Shown here: one piece after another, positions 1-8,428 of the stretch
Layout of the letters: the number at the start of each line of letters is the position of its first letter
Position numbering within the stretch: the first letter of the stretch is position 1
DNA from: an uncultured Roseovarius sp.
GTDB lineage: Bacteria > Pseudomonadota > Alphaproteobacteria > Rhodobacterales > Rhodobacteraceae
Direction of reading: 5' to 3'
Length of the DNA: 21,449 nucleotides
Assembly (NCBI GenBank): GCA_934501475.1
Contig: CAKSUL010000033.1
Location: 1 to 21,449, forward strand
The notes under the pieces: model-generated
What the model was told of the DNA's origin: nothing
Databases searched by the model: none
The model's input: the letters and a program-made list of their open reading frames with translations, nothing else
Made by a program: the position numbers and the translations under genes

Positions 1-524
1 ATCGGCGGCCGGCTGCCGCTCGCCGAACGCCAGGACCTTCGCGTGCTGGCGCACCATCGCCACATCGTCGAAGGGCGCAAGCCGCCCGCCGAGCGGGCCG
101 GGTCATAGGGGTTGCGCGTCGCCCCATGCACCGGATTGAACGTGTGACTGCCCAGCCCGAATTCCGGCACGTTGGTCTTGCCGATGAAAATCGCACCCGC
201 CGCGCGCATCCGCGCCACATGCAGCGAATCCTGCGCCGCCACCTGCCCGGCAAACACCGGCGATCCCTGCGAGGTCACCATCCCGCGCACATCCGCCAGA
301 TCCTTGATCGCCACCGGCAGGCCCTGCAACGCGCCGCTCCCGCTTGAGGCGCGCGCCTGTGCCAGCAACGCATCGCCATCACACAGCTCGATGATCGCAT
401 TGACCGGGCCGTTCACCGCCGCGATCCGCTCCAGCGTGGCGCGCATGATCTCTTCGGCACTCACCTCGCCGCGGCGCATCAGCGCCAGTTGCCCGCGCGC
501 GCCCAGTTTCAGAACCTCGTCCAT
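1..524 (-). CDS. Amidase-signature family enzyme, N-terminal part; possibly disrupted
   Basis: N-terminal 148 residues match amidase-signature (AS) hydrolases, which cleave amides with a Ser-Ser-Lys triad. The protein starts MDEVLKLGARGQL at an ATG (522-524) preceded by AGGGGGA. Visible marks are LQGLPVAIKD with the catalytic lysine K74, the family-typical GKTNVPEFGLGS (residues 115-126) and NPYDPARSAGG (138-148). In family members the next residues are SSGG, carrying the cis-serine. Here the same frame instead reads LRPSTMWRW and stays open to the window edge, while the minus frame one base away reads LAPFDDVAMVRQHAK, which looks more like real protein. So the gene is frameshifted, deleted or joined to foreign sequence near position 83. 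The exact substrate is unknown; GatA-like or aryl-amidase relatives are both possible. It lies 147 bases downstream of prfB on the same strand. A possible promoter (TATTTT at 585-590, TTGGCG at 607-612, 16-base spacer) precedes it. Confidence 0.75.
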   Translation of the reverse strand, partial: MDEVLKLGARGQLALMRRGEVSAEEIMRATLERIAAVNGPVNAIIELCDGDALLAQARASSGSGALQGLPVAIKDLADVRGMVTSQGSPVFAGQVAAQDSLHVARMRAAGAIFIGKTNVPEFGLGSHTFNPVHGATRNPYDPARSAGGLRPSTMWRWCASTRRSWRSASGSRPP

Positions 525-671
525 CCCGTCCCCCTGTCGGATCACAGCGCAGGGCACGATGCCCCGCCCCCTTCATTTTTCCTGAAAATACTCAAAATCC
601 CGCCCCCGCCAAGGGCGCGCCGCCTATGGCGTGTCGCGTTGATCTGAGGCACGGATCAGAGGCGAAAGACC

Positions 672-1796
672 TCAGTCGGCCTGCGCTTCGGCGCGGCTCT
701 TGCCCGAGACATTCATCGCCAGCGTCGCCGCCATGAACTGGTCCAGATCGCCATCCAGAACACCCTTGGTGTCCGAGGTCTCATGGTTCGTGCGCAGATC
801 CTTGACCATCTGGTAGGGCTGCAGGACATATGAGCGGATCTGATTGCCCCAGCCCGCATCGCCCTTGGCGTCATGCGCCTGGTTGATGGCCGCGTTGCGT
901 CGGTCCAGCTCCAGCTGATAGAGCCGCGATTTCAGCGCCTTCATGGCGATATCCCGGTTCTGGTGCTGGGATTTCTCGGAACTGGTGACGACGATCCCGG
1001 TGGGATGGTGGGTGATGCGCTCCGCCGAATCGGTGGTGTTGACGTGCTGACCGCCCGCCCCCGAACTGCGATAGGTGTCGATGCGGATATCGGCCGGGTT
1101 CACCTCGATGTCGATATTGTCATCCACCACCGGATAGACCCAGACCGAACAGAAGGACGTATGCCGCTTGGCCGCGGAATCAAAGGGCGAGATCCGCACC
1201 AGACGATGCACGCCGGATTCGGATTTCAGCCAGCCATAGGCATTGTGACCGCTGATCTTGTAGGCGGCCGATTTGATCCCGGCCTCGTCGCCGGATTGCT
1301 CGGACTGCAACTCGACGGTAAAGCCGCGCTTTTCGGCCCATCGCACATACATCCGCGCCAGCATGCTGGCCCAGTCGCAGGATTCGGTGCCCCCCGCGCC
1401 GGCGTTGATCTCGAGGAATGTGTCATTGGCGTCCGCTTCACCGTCCAGCAGCGCCTCAAGCTCCTTGGCGGCGGCCTTCCTGGCCAGCGCGCGGATGGCG
1501 GATTCGGCCTCGGCCACCACGGCGGCGTCATCCTCCATCTCGCCCAGCTCGATCAGTTCCAGATTGTCGCTCAGGTCCTGGCGGATGCTGTCATGGGTTT
1601 CCATCGCATCCAGCAGGCTCTGGCGGTCGCGCATCAGTTTTTGCGCGCGCTCCGGGTCGTTCCACAGGTCCGGATCTTCGACGCGGGCGTTGAATTCCTC
1701 CATCCGGTGCGGCGCGGTGTCATAGCCCATGCGCTGGCGCAAAAGGTCGAGGGAGGTTTCGATCTCGTCAGCAAGGCTCTGGATTTCGGCGCGCAT
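672..1796 (-). CDS. prfB: Peptide chain release factor 2 (RF2)
   Basis: Class I release factor that recognises UGA and UAA stop codons in the ribosomal A site and triggers peptidyl-tRNA hydrolysis. In the 374-residue form the stop-codon recognition tripeptide SPF lies at 203-205 and the catalytic GGQ at 248-250 within [15 protein letters not shown]; the acidic N-terminal helical domain and C-terminal tail are complete, so length is normal. Two ATGs are adjacent (1797-1799 and 1794-1796). AAAGGA lies 4 bases before the first and 7 before the second, so I chose the second. The region where E. coli prfB carries its in-frame UGA and +1 frameshift reads straight through here ([17 protein letters not shown]), so that autoregulation is absent. 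It follows mrcA by about 100 bases on the same strand. Confidence 0.97.
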   Translation of the reverse strand: MRAEIQSLADEIETSLDLLRQRMGYDTAPHRMEEFNARVEDPDLWNDPERAQKLMRDRQSLLDAMETHDSIRQDLSDNLELIELGEMEDDAAVVAEAESAIRALARKAAAKELEALLDGEADANDTFLEINAGAGGTESCDWASMLARMYVRWAEKRGFTVELQSEQSGDEAGIKSAAYKISGHNAYGWLKSESGVHRLVRISPFDSAAKRHTSFCSVWVYPVVDDNIDIEVNPADIRIDTYRSSGAGGQHVNTTDSAERITHHPTGIVVTSSEKSQHQNRDIAMKALKSRLYQLELDRRNAAINQAHDAKGDAGWGNQIRSYVLQPYQMVKDLRTNHETSDTKGVLDGDLDQFMAATLAMNVSGKSRAEAQAD

Positions 1797-1827
1797 CATA
1801 TGGTCCTTTGGCTCGGCTCAGAAGCGG

Positions 1828-1856
1828 GTGATAGCGCAGGCGGCGCAGGCGGGCAA
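1828..1856 (-). promoter_or_regulatory. Candidate sigma-70 promoter for prfB
   Basis: On the minus strand TTGCCC (1851-1856) and TATCAC (1828-1833) are separated by 17 bases, each matching the consensus at 4 of 6 positions. It sits about 30 bases before the prfB start, between mrcA and prfB. The spacer consists of a short GC-rich tandem repeat. A weak prediction; prfB could also be read from the mrcA transcript. Confidence 0.35.
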
Positions 1857-1901
1857 GACTTTGGCGCGCGCCTGCACGCGCGACCTTGCCATGGGTTGCA
1901 G

Positions 1902-4418
1902 TCAATAGAGCCCGCCGGAACTCATCGAGCCGAAGGTCGCCTTTTCCCCCACCTGCCCGGTCGATCCGGTCGAGGTGGTGACATCCCTCACGTTTTCGCT
2001 CTCGCCCTCCTTGAACAGGTCGAGATCGTGGCCCATCGCGAACCCGCCATCATAGGTCAGCCCGAAGATCGGATCTTCGCCGTCGCGGAAATATTCGGCC
2101 ACCACATGATTGCCACTGGCCGAATCGGGCAAGCGCGCGCCGGTATAGCGGTCGATCTTGATGAAATGGCCGCCGGGGGGGACCGCGAATTCACCACCGC
2201 CGTATTTCTCGGTCGCCTTGCGCATGAACTGGGTGAAAACCGGCCCGCACATCCCCGCGCCATAGGCCCCACTGCCCAGGCTGCGCGGCTGATCGAACCC
2301 GATATAGCACCCGGCCACGATATTGCTGGTAAAGCCGACAAACCACACGTCGCGCGCATCGTTGGTGGTGCCGGTCTTGCCCGCCACCGGCACGCTCAGG
2401 CGCACATTGCCCGCCGCCGTGCCGCGCTCGACCACGCCGCGCATCATCGAGGTCAGCTGATAGGCGGTGATCGCGTCGATCACGCGCTCGCGGTCGGAGA
2501 CGATGCGCGGGCCACGGTTGGAGGGAATGTCGGGATCGTCGCAATCGACGCAGCGGCGCGGATCATGCCGATAGACCGTGCGCCCATAGCGGTCCTGCAC
2601 CCGGTCCACCAATGTCGGCTCGACGCGCTCACCGCCATTGGCGAACATCGCATAGGCCGCGACCATGTTGAAGACGGTGGTTTCCTCGGACCCCAGCGAG
2701 TTGGCCAGAAACGGGCCCATGCGTTCGTAGACGCCAAAGCGTTCGGCATAAGAGGCCACCGTATCCATGCCGATTTCCTGTGCCAGACGGATGGTCATCA
2801 GGTTTCGCGATTGCTCGATCCCGGTGCGCAGCGGTGTGGGGCCATAGAATTTGTTGGATGAATTGCGCGGCCGCCACAGCCCCTGGGGGGTGTTGATCTC
2901 GATCGGGGCGTCGACGATGATCGTAGCCGGGCTATAGCCGCTGTCCAGCGCCGCGGCATAGACGAAGGGCTTGAAGCTGGAGCCGGGCTGGCGTTTGGCC
3001 TGTGTGGTGCGGTTGAACACCGAATGCTGATAGGAAAACCCGCCCTGCATGGCGATCACCCGGCCGGTATTGACGTCCATCGCCATGAACGCGCCCTGCA
3101 CTTCGGGGACCTGGCGCAGGGTCCAGCGCAGGAACGTGCCGTCCTTGACCATGCGGCGCACATGCACCACGTCGCCGACCTCGAAGGTCTTCTGAAAGCT
3201 GCCGGGCAGCCAGGAAATGTCGTTGCGCGGCACGATGGGCGGCTCGGCCTCGGTGGGTTCGACGCCTTCGATGCCCAATGTCATCTGCTGATCTTCGATC
3301 TTCAGCACCACGGCGGGGTGCCATTGCCCATCCAGCTGGATGTCGCGCGCAACATCGGCGTTCAACAGCGCCTCGCGCCATGTCGCCTCGTCGGTCAGGG
3401 CCTCGGGCGGCAGGGTCACGCCGGTGCCGCGCCAGCGGCCACGCCCGCGGTCATATTCTTCCAGCTTGCCTTGCAGCGCCAGCGCCGCCTCGATTTGCAT
3501 TTCGGGATCGACCGTCGCGCGCACCGACAGGCCACCGGTGAAAAACTCGCCCTCGCCGAAATCGCGGCTGAGTTGGCGGCGGATCTCATCGGTGAAATAG
3601 TCCCGCGGCGGCATGGCCTCGGAGAATGGCTCGAAATCGCCGTTCTGGACCGAGCGCAGCGGCTGCGCCACCTCGGATTCATAGACGGCCTGGGTGATAT
3701 AGCCGTTTTCAGCCATTTCGCGCAGCACGAAATCGCGCCTGGTCTTCAGCCGGTCCGCCGCGCGCACCGGGTGGTAATCGCTGGGGGCCTTGGGCATCGA
3801 GGCCAGGAACGCCGCCTCATGCGGGGCCAGTTCACCGAGGGATTTGTTGAAATAGGTCTGCGCCGCCGCCGCCACGCCATAGCTGTTCTGGCCCAGGAAG
3901 ATCTCATTGAGGTACAGTTCAAGGATGCGTTCCTTGTCCAATGTCTCTTCGATCCGGGTGGCCAGGATGATTTCCTTGATCTTGCGCTCGACCTTGCGAT
4001 CGCCCGACAACAGGAAGTTCTTCATCACCTGCTGGGTGATCGTCGAGGCGCCGCGCACCGTTTCGCCGCGCGTGCGCACTGCCTCGACGGCCGCGGCCGC
4101 GATGCCGCGCGCGTCATAGCCGGAATGGGTGTAGAAATTCTTGTCCTCGGCGGAAATGAACGCCTGTTTGATCAGCGTCGGAATCTCCTCGGCGGGGGTG
4201 AACAGGCGGCGTTCGCGCGAAAACTCGTCGATGATGCGCCCTTCGCCGGAAAAGATCCGGCTGATGGTCGGGGGGGTATAGGTGGCCAGGCTCTGATGGC
4301 TGGGCAGGTCGCGGCCATAGATATAGAATACCGCGCCGATGCTGAGCGCGATCATCATCACCCCCAGCGTGATCGTGCTGAAAACCGTGCCGAATAGTGT
4401 CAATATGGATCTGAGCAC
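1902..4418 (-). CDS. mrcA: Penicillin-binding protein 1A (bifunctional transglycosylase/transpeptidase)
   Basis: Class A PBP that polymerises lipid II into glycan strands and cross-links the peptides on the periplasmic side of the inner membrane. The 838 residues show an N-terminal membrane anchor (about 14-34) and a GT51 domain with catalytic E91 in EDKNFYTHSGYD, GASTITQQVMKNFLL (123-137) and E172 in LYLNEIFLGQNSYG. A linker/OB-like region follows (about 300-440). The transpeptidase domain has S480-S-F-K483, S537-R-N539 and K681-T-G-T684. Length is normal for PBP1A. The start is GTG (4416-4418), with GGGGGA 4-5 bases upstream. A CVDC pair (623-626) lies in the transpeptidase domain, exposed to the periplasm. 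It follows amiC by 146 bases; amiC-mrcA-prfB is a familiar order in alphaproteobacteria. Confidence 0.96.
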   Translation of the reverse strand: MLRSILTLFGTVFSTITLGVMMIALSIGAVFYIYGRDLPSHQSLATYTPPTISRIFSGEGRIIDEFSRERRLFTPAEEIPTLIKQAFISAEDKNFYTHSGYDARGIAAAAVEAVRTRGETVRGASTITQQVMKNFLLSGDRKVERKIKEIILATRIEETLDKERILELYLNEIFLGQNSYGVAAAAQTYFNKSLGELAPHEAAFLASMPKAPSDYHPVRAADRLKTRRDFVLREMAENGYITQAVYESEVAQPLRSVQNGDFEPFSEAMPPRDYFTDEIRRQLSRDFGEGEFFTGGLSVRATVDPEMQIEAALALQGKLEEYDRGRGRWRGTGVTLPPEALTDEATWREALLNADVARDIQLDGQWHPAVVLKIEDQQMTLGIEGVEPTEAEPPIVPRNDISWLPGSFQKTFEVGDVVHVRRMVKDGTFLRWTLRQVPEVQGAFMAMDVNTGRVIAMQGGFSYQHSVFNRTTQAKRQPGSSFKPFVYAAALDSGYSPATIIVDAPIEINTPQGLWRPRNSSNKFYGPTPLRTGIEQSRNLMTIRLAQEIGMDTVASYAERFGVYERMGPFLANSLGSEETTVFNMVAAYAMFANGGERVEPTLVDRVQDRYGRTVYRHDPRRCVDCDDPDIPSNRGPRIVSDRERVIDAITAYQLTSMMRGVVERGTAAGNVRLSVPVAGKTGTTNDARDVWFVGFTSNIVAGCYIGFDQPRSLGSGAYGAGMCGPVFTQFMRKATEKYGGGEFAVPPGGHFIKIDRYTGARLPDSASGNHVVAEYFRDGEDPIFGLTYDGGFAMGHDLDLFKEGESENVRDVTTSTGSTGQVGEKATFGSMSSGGLY

Positions 4419-4445
4419 TGTTTCCCCCGCTCAAGCGTAGAAGTT

Positions 4446-4474
4446 CATATAGGCACGCAGGTGCCCCGCGTCAA
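4446..4474 (-). promoter_or_regulatory. Candidate sigma-70 promoter for mrcA
   Basis: Minus-strand TTGACG (4469-4474) and TATATG (4446-4451) are 17 bases apart. Initiation would fall near 4439, giving a leader of about 20 bases before the GTG at 4418. This is one of the best promoter matches in the window and suggests that mrcA is not only read through from amiC. Confidence 0.5.
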
Positions 4475-4526
4475 AAGGCATGATGCGCCCGGATGTGCCG
4501 GATTCCGCGCACGCGCGAACACGTTT

Positions 4527-4550
4527 GCGTCACTGGCCGCGTCACTGGCC
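4527..4550. repeat. Two perfect tandem copies of a 12-base unit
   Basis: GCGTCACTGGCC occurs at 4527-4538 and again at 4539-4550. Its core TCACTGGC recurs at 4565-4572, covering the amiC stop codon. On the minus strand each unit therefore contains GCCAGTGA. The array lies in the amiC-mrcA gap, just downstream of amiC. Probably small slippage duplications of the gene end; no function is evident. Confidence 0.8.
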
Positions 4551-4564
4551 GCATCTCCGGCCTC

Positions 4565-5794
4565 TCACTGGCGCACCAGATGCGCCGCGGCGGCATCGGC
4601 GCGCGCCCATGCGCCAAGCGCGTCGCTGATCGCCACCGCCATGCGCAGCCGCCAGTCGGCATCGGCCAGATTGTCGATGTCGCGGGTGTTGGACATGAAA
4701 CCCAGCTCCAGCAGGACCGACGGAATATCCGGCGATTTCAGGACCGAGAAACTGGCCCCGCGCAAGGGCCGCCCGTTCAGCGCCAGATCCATCTCGCGCA
4801 GGCCCAGCACCATGGCGCGCGCCAGCAGATCGGCGCGCGGCTGTGTCTCCATGCGCGCCAGATCCATCAGCACATCCGCCACCACATCATCGGTGCCGGT
4901 CAGGTCGATCCCGGCCAGCATGTCGGCGCGGTTATGGCGCTCGGCCAGCGCCGCACTGGCCGCGTCGGACGCATCATCCGACAGGGTATAGACCGTCGCA
5001 CCGCGCGCCGAGCCTTCGCTGAGCGCGTCGGCATGCAGCGAAATGAACACATCCGCCCCCGATTGATGCGCGATCGCGACCCGGCGTTCCAGGCTGACGA
5101 AATGATCCGCCTCGCGTGTCAGGACCACCTCATATTCGCCCGTGCGCAGCAGCGTTTCCTTGAGCTGGCGCGCAAAGCTCAGCATCAGGTCCTTTTCGCT
5201 ATGCTCGCCATGTTCGGCCCCCGGATCAATGCCGCCATGGCCGGGATCGAGCACGATGACCAGCGGCGCACCCGCCGCCCTGGCCGGCTTGCCGGTGCCG
5301 CGCATCGCCGGATCGGGATAATCCCATTGCGGCGAGACGGGCATCCCGGCGCGCGCGCTGAACTCATCCTCGTCGCCCAGGCGCAGCCGCACCTGCAGGC
5401 GCGCACCACCCCCGGCCGCATCAACCTGCATTTCCGACGTGTCCAGCATCAGAGGGGCCGCCAGATCCACCACCATGCGCGACCAGCCCTCACGAAAGCC
5501 GCCCACCCGCACGTCCGTCACCTGATCGGTGTCGATCAGCGCGCGCGGGCGGATGTTGCGCCAATCCACTTCGCGGAAGTCCAGCACCAGACGGCGCGGC
5601 GCATCCAGCGTGAAGACCCGGTAGGGAATGCCCTGCGACAGCGCCAGGTCGATCTGAACCGCGCTGCGCGCGCCGCTGATGCGGCTTTGCCCGGCGTCCA
5701 GCCGTGCCAACCCGCTGAACCCCTGCGCAAAAGCCGCTTGGGCCGCGAAGATCGCCCAGACAAGGGCGATTGCAAATCTGATCATTCTGCTCAC
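4565..5794 (-). CDS. amiC: Periplasmic N-acetylmuramoyl-L-alanine amidase (AMIN + Amidase_3)
   Basis: Zinc amidase that cuts the lactyl-amide bond between MurNAc and the stem peptide, needed for daughter-cell separation. A signal peptide (hydrophobic stretch to about residue 23, FAAQAAFA then Q) is followed by an AMIN domain (about 30-135), which targets septal peptidoglycan, and a C-terminal Amidase_3 domain (about 178-398). Zinc ligands H186 (DPGHGG), E200 (HSEKD) and H254 (SLHAD) and catalytic E363 (LLELGF) are all present. Length of 409 is typical of AmiC. Two starts are possible: GTG at 5792-5794 with GAGG 8 bases upstream, or ATG at 5783-5785, which gives a neater signal peptide (MIRFAIALVW). 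Upstream of mrcA, so both products act on the same polymer. Related alphaproteobacteria often have rne upstream of this pair; here an aminotransferase sits there. Confidence 0.95.
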   Translation of the reverse strand: MSRMIRFAIALVWAIFAAQAAFAQGFSGLARLDAGQSRISGARSAVQIDLALSQGIPYRVFTLDAPRRLVLDFREVDWRNIRPRALIDTDQVTDVRVGGFREGWSRMVVDLAAPLMLDTSEMQVDAAGGGARLQVRLRLGDEDEFSARAGMPVSPQWDYPDPAMRGTGKPARAAGAPLVIVLDPGHGGIDPGAEHGEHSEKDLMLSFARQLKETLLRTGEYEVVLTREADHFVSLERRVAIAHQSGADVFISLHADALSEGSARGATVYTLSDDASDAASAALAERHNRADMLAGIDLTGTDDVVADVLMDLARMETQPRADLLARAMVLGLREMDLALNGRPLRGASFSVLKSPDIPSVLLELGFMSNTRDIDNLADADWRLRMAVAISDALGAWARADAAAAHLVRQ

Positions 5795-5849
5795 TCGTCG
5801 CGCCTCACCGGATGGCCCGGTTGTGTGGTTCGCCTGACTGTTTGGGCGC

Positions 5850-5858
5850 AGTATAACA
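5850..5858 (-). promoter_or_regulatory. Candidate extended -10 promoter element for amiC
   Basis: The minus strand reads TGTTATACT: a TATACT -10 box (5 of 6) with the TGn extension. No good -35 lies 17 bases upstream, which fits the extended -10 class. Initiation near 5843 would leave a leader of about 50 bases before amiC, just past the end of the aminotransferase gene. Confidence 0.4.
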
Positions 5859-5887
5859 AGGTTTCGCGCCCGGCACGAGGGGACGCA

Positions 5888-7039
5888 TCACGGCTTTTCG
5901 CGCTCGGCCATGAATTTGGCCAGACGGCGCAGCCCCTCGGCGATATCCTCGGTGGCGCGGGCATAGGAAAACCGGATCGTGCCATGGCCGCGCACCGGGT
6001 CGAAATCCAGCCCCGGCGTCACCGCCACGCCGGCGTGCTCCAGTATCTCGGCGGCAAAGGCGCGGCTGTCATCGGTCAGGTGGCTGACATCGGCATAGAC
6101 GTAAAACGCCCCGTCCGGTGGCGCGATACGGTCGAACCCGGCCCTGGGCAGCCCCTCCAGCATCAGCGCGCGGTTGGCGCGGTAGACATCCATGTTGGCC
6201 TGCAATTCATCCGCGCAATCCATCGCCGCAAGGGCAGCGATCTGGCTGGCATGGGGCGGGCAGATAAAGAAATTCTGCGCCAGTCGCTCGATCACGCGGA
6301 CATGATCCTCGGGCACCACCATCCATCCCAGCCGCCAGCCGGTCATCGAGAAATACTTGGAAAACGAGTTGATCACATAGGCGTCGTCGCTGATTTCCAG
6401 CGCGGTCACCGCCTTGGCCTCATATTCGATGCCGTGATAGATCTCATCGCTGATGAAACTGGCGCCCTGCGCGGCGGCCCCCTCCATCAGCGCGCTCAGC
6501 GCCGCGCGGTCCAGCATCGTGCCCGACGGATTCGCCGGCGAGGCCACCATCAGCCCCTGCAAACCCAGCCCCGCCAGATCGGCAGGCACCGGTTGCAGGC
6601 GGTTCTGCGGCGTGGTCTCGATATCCACCGCCACCAGATCCAGCGCGCGCAGGATCTGGCGATAGGACGGATAGCCCGGCGCGCCGATGCCCACACGGTC
6701 CCCCGCATCAAACAGCGCGGTGAACGCCAGGATAAAGGCGCTCGACGATCCCGGCGTGACGATCACCCTTCCCGGCGCAAGGTCCAGATCATACCATTCC
6801 CCGTATAGCTGCGCGATGCGGGCACGCAGCGCAGGCAGGCCAAGGGCCACGGTATAACCCAACGCCCCCTGCTCCATCGCCGCGCTCAGCGCGGCGCGCG
6901 CACCTGCGGGGGCGGGTGTGCCGGGCTGGCCAACCTCCATGTGGATGATGTGGCGGCCCGCCTCCTCGGCGGCGCGCGCGGCCTCCATCACATCCATCAC
7001 AATGAAGGCATCGACCTGTGAGCGTCTTGAGTTCCGCAT
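5888..7039 (-). CDS. Class I PLP-dependent aminotransferase (AspAT superfamily)
   Basis: Fold type I aminotransferase transferring an amino group between an amino acid and a 2-oxo acid in the cytoplasm. In 383 residues: the cofactor-binding N170 (SPANPSGT), D198 and Y201 (ISDEIYHGIEY), the Schiff-base lysine K228 in SFSKYFSMTGWRLGW, and R361 (FSYAR) for the substrate carboxylate. The whole domain is complete. The ATG at 7037-7039 (MRNSRRSQVDAF) has AGGA 9 bases upstream. The frame remains open to 7600, but that stretch is antisense to the M48 protease and is not coding. Aspartate, aromatic or alanine-type specificity cannot be decided by eye. It diverges from the M48 gene across 58 bases. Confidence 0.92.
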   Translation of the reverse strand: MRNSRRSQVDAFIVMDVMEAARAAEEAGRHIIHMEVGQPGTPAPAGARAALSAAMEQGALGYTVALGLPALRARIAQLYGEWYDLDLAPGRVIVTPGSSSAFILAFTALFDAGDRVGIGAPGYPSYRQILRALDLVAVDIETTPQNRLQPVPADLAGLGLQGLMVASPANPSGTMLDRAALSALMEGAAAQGASFISDEIYHGIEYEAKAVTALEISDDAYVINSFSKYFSMTGWRLGWMVVPEDHVRVIERLAQNFFICPPHASQIAALAAMDCADELQANMDVYRANRALMLEGLPRAGFDRIAPPDGAFYVYADVSHLTDDSRAFAAEILEHAGVAVTPGLDFDPVRGHGTIRFSYARATEDIAEGLRRLAKFMAEREKP

Positions 7040-7055
7040 CGCTTTGTTCCTAGAG

Positions 7056-7083
7056 TGGCAAGAACCCTTCGTTTGACCATAAT
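7056..7083 (+). promoter_or_regulatory. Candidate promoter for the M48 protease operon
   Basis: Plus-strand TGGCAA (7056-7061), 16-base spacer, CATAAT (7078-7083). The -10 is good, the -35 poor. Transcription would start close to 7090, only about 8 bases before the ATG, which agrees with the lack of a clear Shine-Dalgarno sequence there. The divergent aminotransferase promoter must overlap this short gap but is not recognisable. Confidence 0.25.
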
Positions 7084-7097
7084 ATGGCCCATCGTCA

Positions 7098-8414
7098 ATG
7101 CATCTGATCCGTGTTTTCGCCCTTGTCGTCCTTGCGCTGACCACCCAGATCCTGCCGGCGCAGGCGCTGACGCTGCTGCGCGATCCCGATATCGAATATG
7201 CGCTCAAGCGGCTGGCGACCCCGATCCTCAAGGCGGCGGGGCTCAGCCCCGAACGGATGAGCATCCTGATCATAGATGACCGCAATCTCAACGCGTTCGT
7301 CGTCGATCGCGACAGCATATTCATCCATTCCGGCCTGCTGCTGAAGATGAACAGCCCCGAAATGCTGCAATCCGTCATCGCCCATGAGGCCGCCCATATC
7401 GCCAATGGCCATCTGGTGCGCCGCCCCGTCAACATGCGCAACGCGCAGACCGCTGCCGGTCTGGGCGTGGCGCTGGCTGCCGCCGCGGGCGCGATCAGCG
7501 GCAATGCACAGGCCGCCGCCGGGGCCGCCGTGGGGATGACCAACACCGCCCAACGGCTGTTTTTTGCCCATAACCGCGCCGAGGAAAGCAGCGCCGACAA
7601 TTCCGGCGTCGGCTATATGGTGCGCGCCGGGATCGACCCGGTCGGCTTTGTCGAGGTGATCGACATCTTTCGCGGCCAGGAGGCCCTGTCAGCCGCGCGC
7701 CAGGACCCCTATGCGCGCACCCATCCGCTGTCGGCGGACCGCTACCGCGTGATCAAGCGCCTGACCGAGGCCCATGGCGGCAAGGCAACCACCAGCAACG
7801 ACGCGCTATACTGGTTTGCCCGCGCCAAGGGCAAGCTGTCGGCGTTCGAACGCGCGCCCAAATGGACGCGCGCGCGCGCCGGTGAATACGGCTTTGCCGA
7901 TGTGGCGCTGATGCGCGAAGCGGTGGCGTGGCATCGCCAGTCCAACCTCGCAAAATCCATCGCCGCCATGGACAAGGCCATCGCCCTGCGCCCCGATGAC
8001 CCCTATTACCACGAATTGCGCGGGCAGATCCTGATGGAAAGCCGTCAGTTCGCCGCCGCCACCGCGGCCTATGCGCGCGCGGTCAACCTCGATCCGAACA
8101 ACGCGCTGATCCTTGGCTCTTACGGGCGCGCGTTGATCGCGCAGGAACAGGTCAACAAGGCGCTGAGCATCCTGGAAAAGGCGCGCGCGCGCGACGGGCG
8201 CGACATCAGGGTGATGCGCGACCTGGCCGTGGCCTATGCCAAGACCGGCAATAACGGCATGGCCTCACTGGTCACGGCCGAACGCTATGCCATGTCCGGG
8301 CGCCTCGAGGATGCGGGGATTCATGCCAAACGGGCCTCGGATCTGCTGCCTCGCGGTTCGGGTGGTTGGCAAAGGGCGCAGGATGTGCTTTCTGCCGCCA
8401 AGTCTGCAAAATAA
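7098..8414 (+). CDS. Periplasmic M48 family metalloprotease with TPR repeats (BepA-like)
   Basis: Zinc endopeptidase secreted to the periplasm; E. coli BepA relatives degrade or assist misassembled outer-membrane proteins. A Sec signal peptide (about 1-23, ending PAQA) is followed by the protease domain with H96-E-A-A-H100 and the third ligand E163 in EESSADNSG. A small-residue Ala/Gly stretch (119-147) between them resembles the hydrophobic insert of M48 enzymes. The C-terminal half (about 265-400) holds TPR-like helices (KAIALRPDDPYYHELRG, RAVNLDPNNALILGSYG) for partner binding. Length 438 is close to BepA (487). The ATG lacks a clear ribosome site. It is followed after 14 bases by a ScsC/DsbA-like gene, suggesting one envelope quality-control operon. 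Assignment as a true BepA orthologue is an inference. Confidence 0.92.
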   Translation: MHLIRVFALVVLALTTQILPAQALTLLRDPDIEYALKRLATPILKAAGLSPERMSILIIDDRNLNAFVVDRDSIFIHSGLLLKMNSPEMLQSVIAHEAAHIANGHLVRRPVNMRNAQTAAGLGVALAAAAGAISGNAQAAAGAAVGMTNTAQRLFFAHNRAEESSADNSGVGYMVRAGIDPVGFVEVIDIFRGQEALSAARQDPYARTHPLSADRYRVIKRLTEAHGGKATTSNDALYWFARAKGKLSAFERAPKWTRARAGEYGFADVALMREAVAWHRQSNLAKSIAAMDKAIALRPDDPYYHELRGQILMESRQFAAATAAYARAVNLDPNNALILGSYGRALIAQEQVNKALSILEKARARDGRDIRVMRDLAVAYAKTGNNGMASLVTAERYAMSGRLEDAGIHAKRASDLLPRGSGGWQRAQDVLSAAKSAK

Positions 8415-8428
8415 CGGAGATACTCCTG

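Noticed and set aside
640..658. TGATC/GATCA inverted repeat just after prfB
   Set aside because: Five-base arms with a 9-base loop and no adjacent T-run; not convincing as a terminator.
1839..1856. GCAGGCGGC/GCAGGCGGG tandem repeat before prfB
   Set aside because: Short, GC-simple and within a putative promoter spacer; expected by chance at this GC content.
873..2861. Long plus-strand open frame of 662 codons over prfB and mrcA
   Set aside because: Antisense shadow of two clear genes; translation is rich in H, R, G and A with no family pattern. High GC keeps such frames open.
3024..4397. Plus-strand open frame over the first half of mrcA
   Set aside because: Antisense to conserved PBP1A motifs; no independent evidence of coding.
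4493..6808. Plus-strand open frame of 771 codons over amiC and the aminotransferase
   Set aside because: Antisense to two complete, well-recognised enzymes; composition is typical of a shadow frame.
7040..7600. N-terminal extension of the aminotransferase frame
   Set aside because: It would overlap the M48 protease on the other strand, and the ATG at 7037-7039 has a good ribosome site and fits the family.
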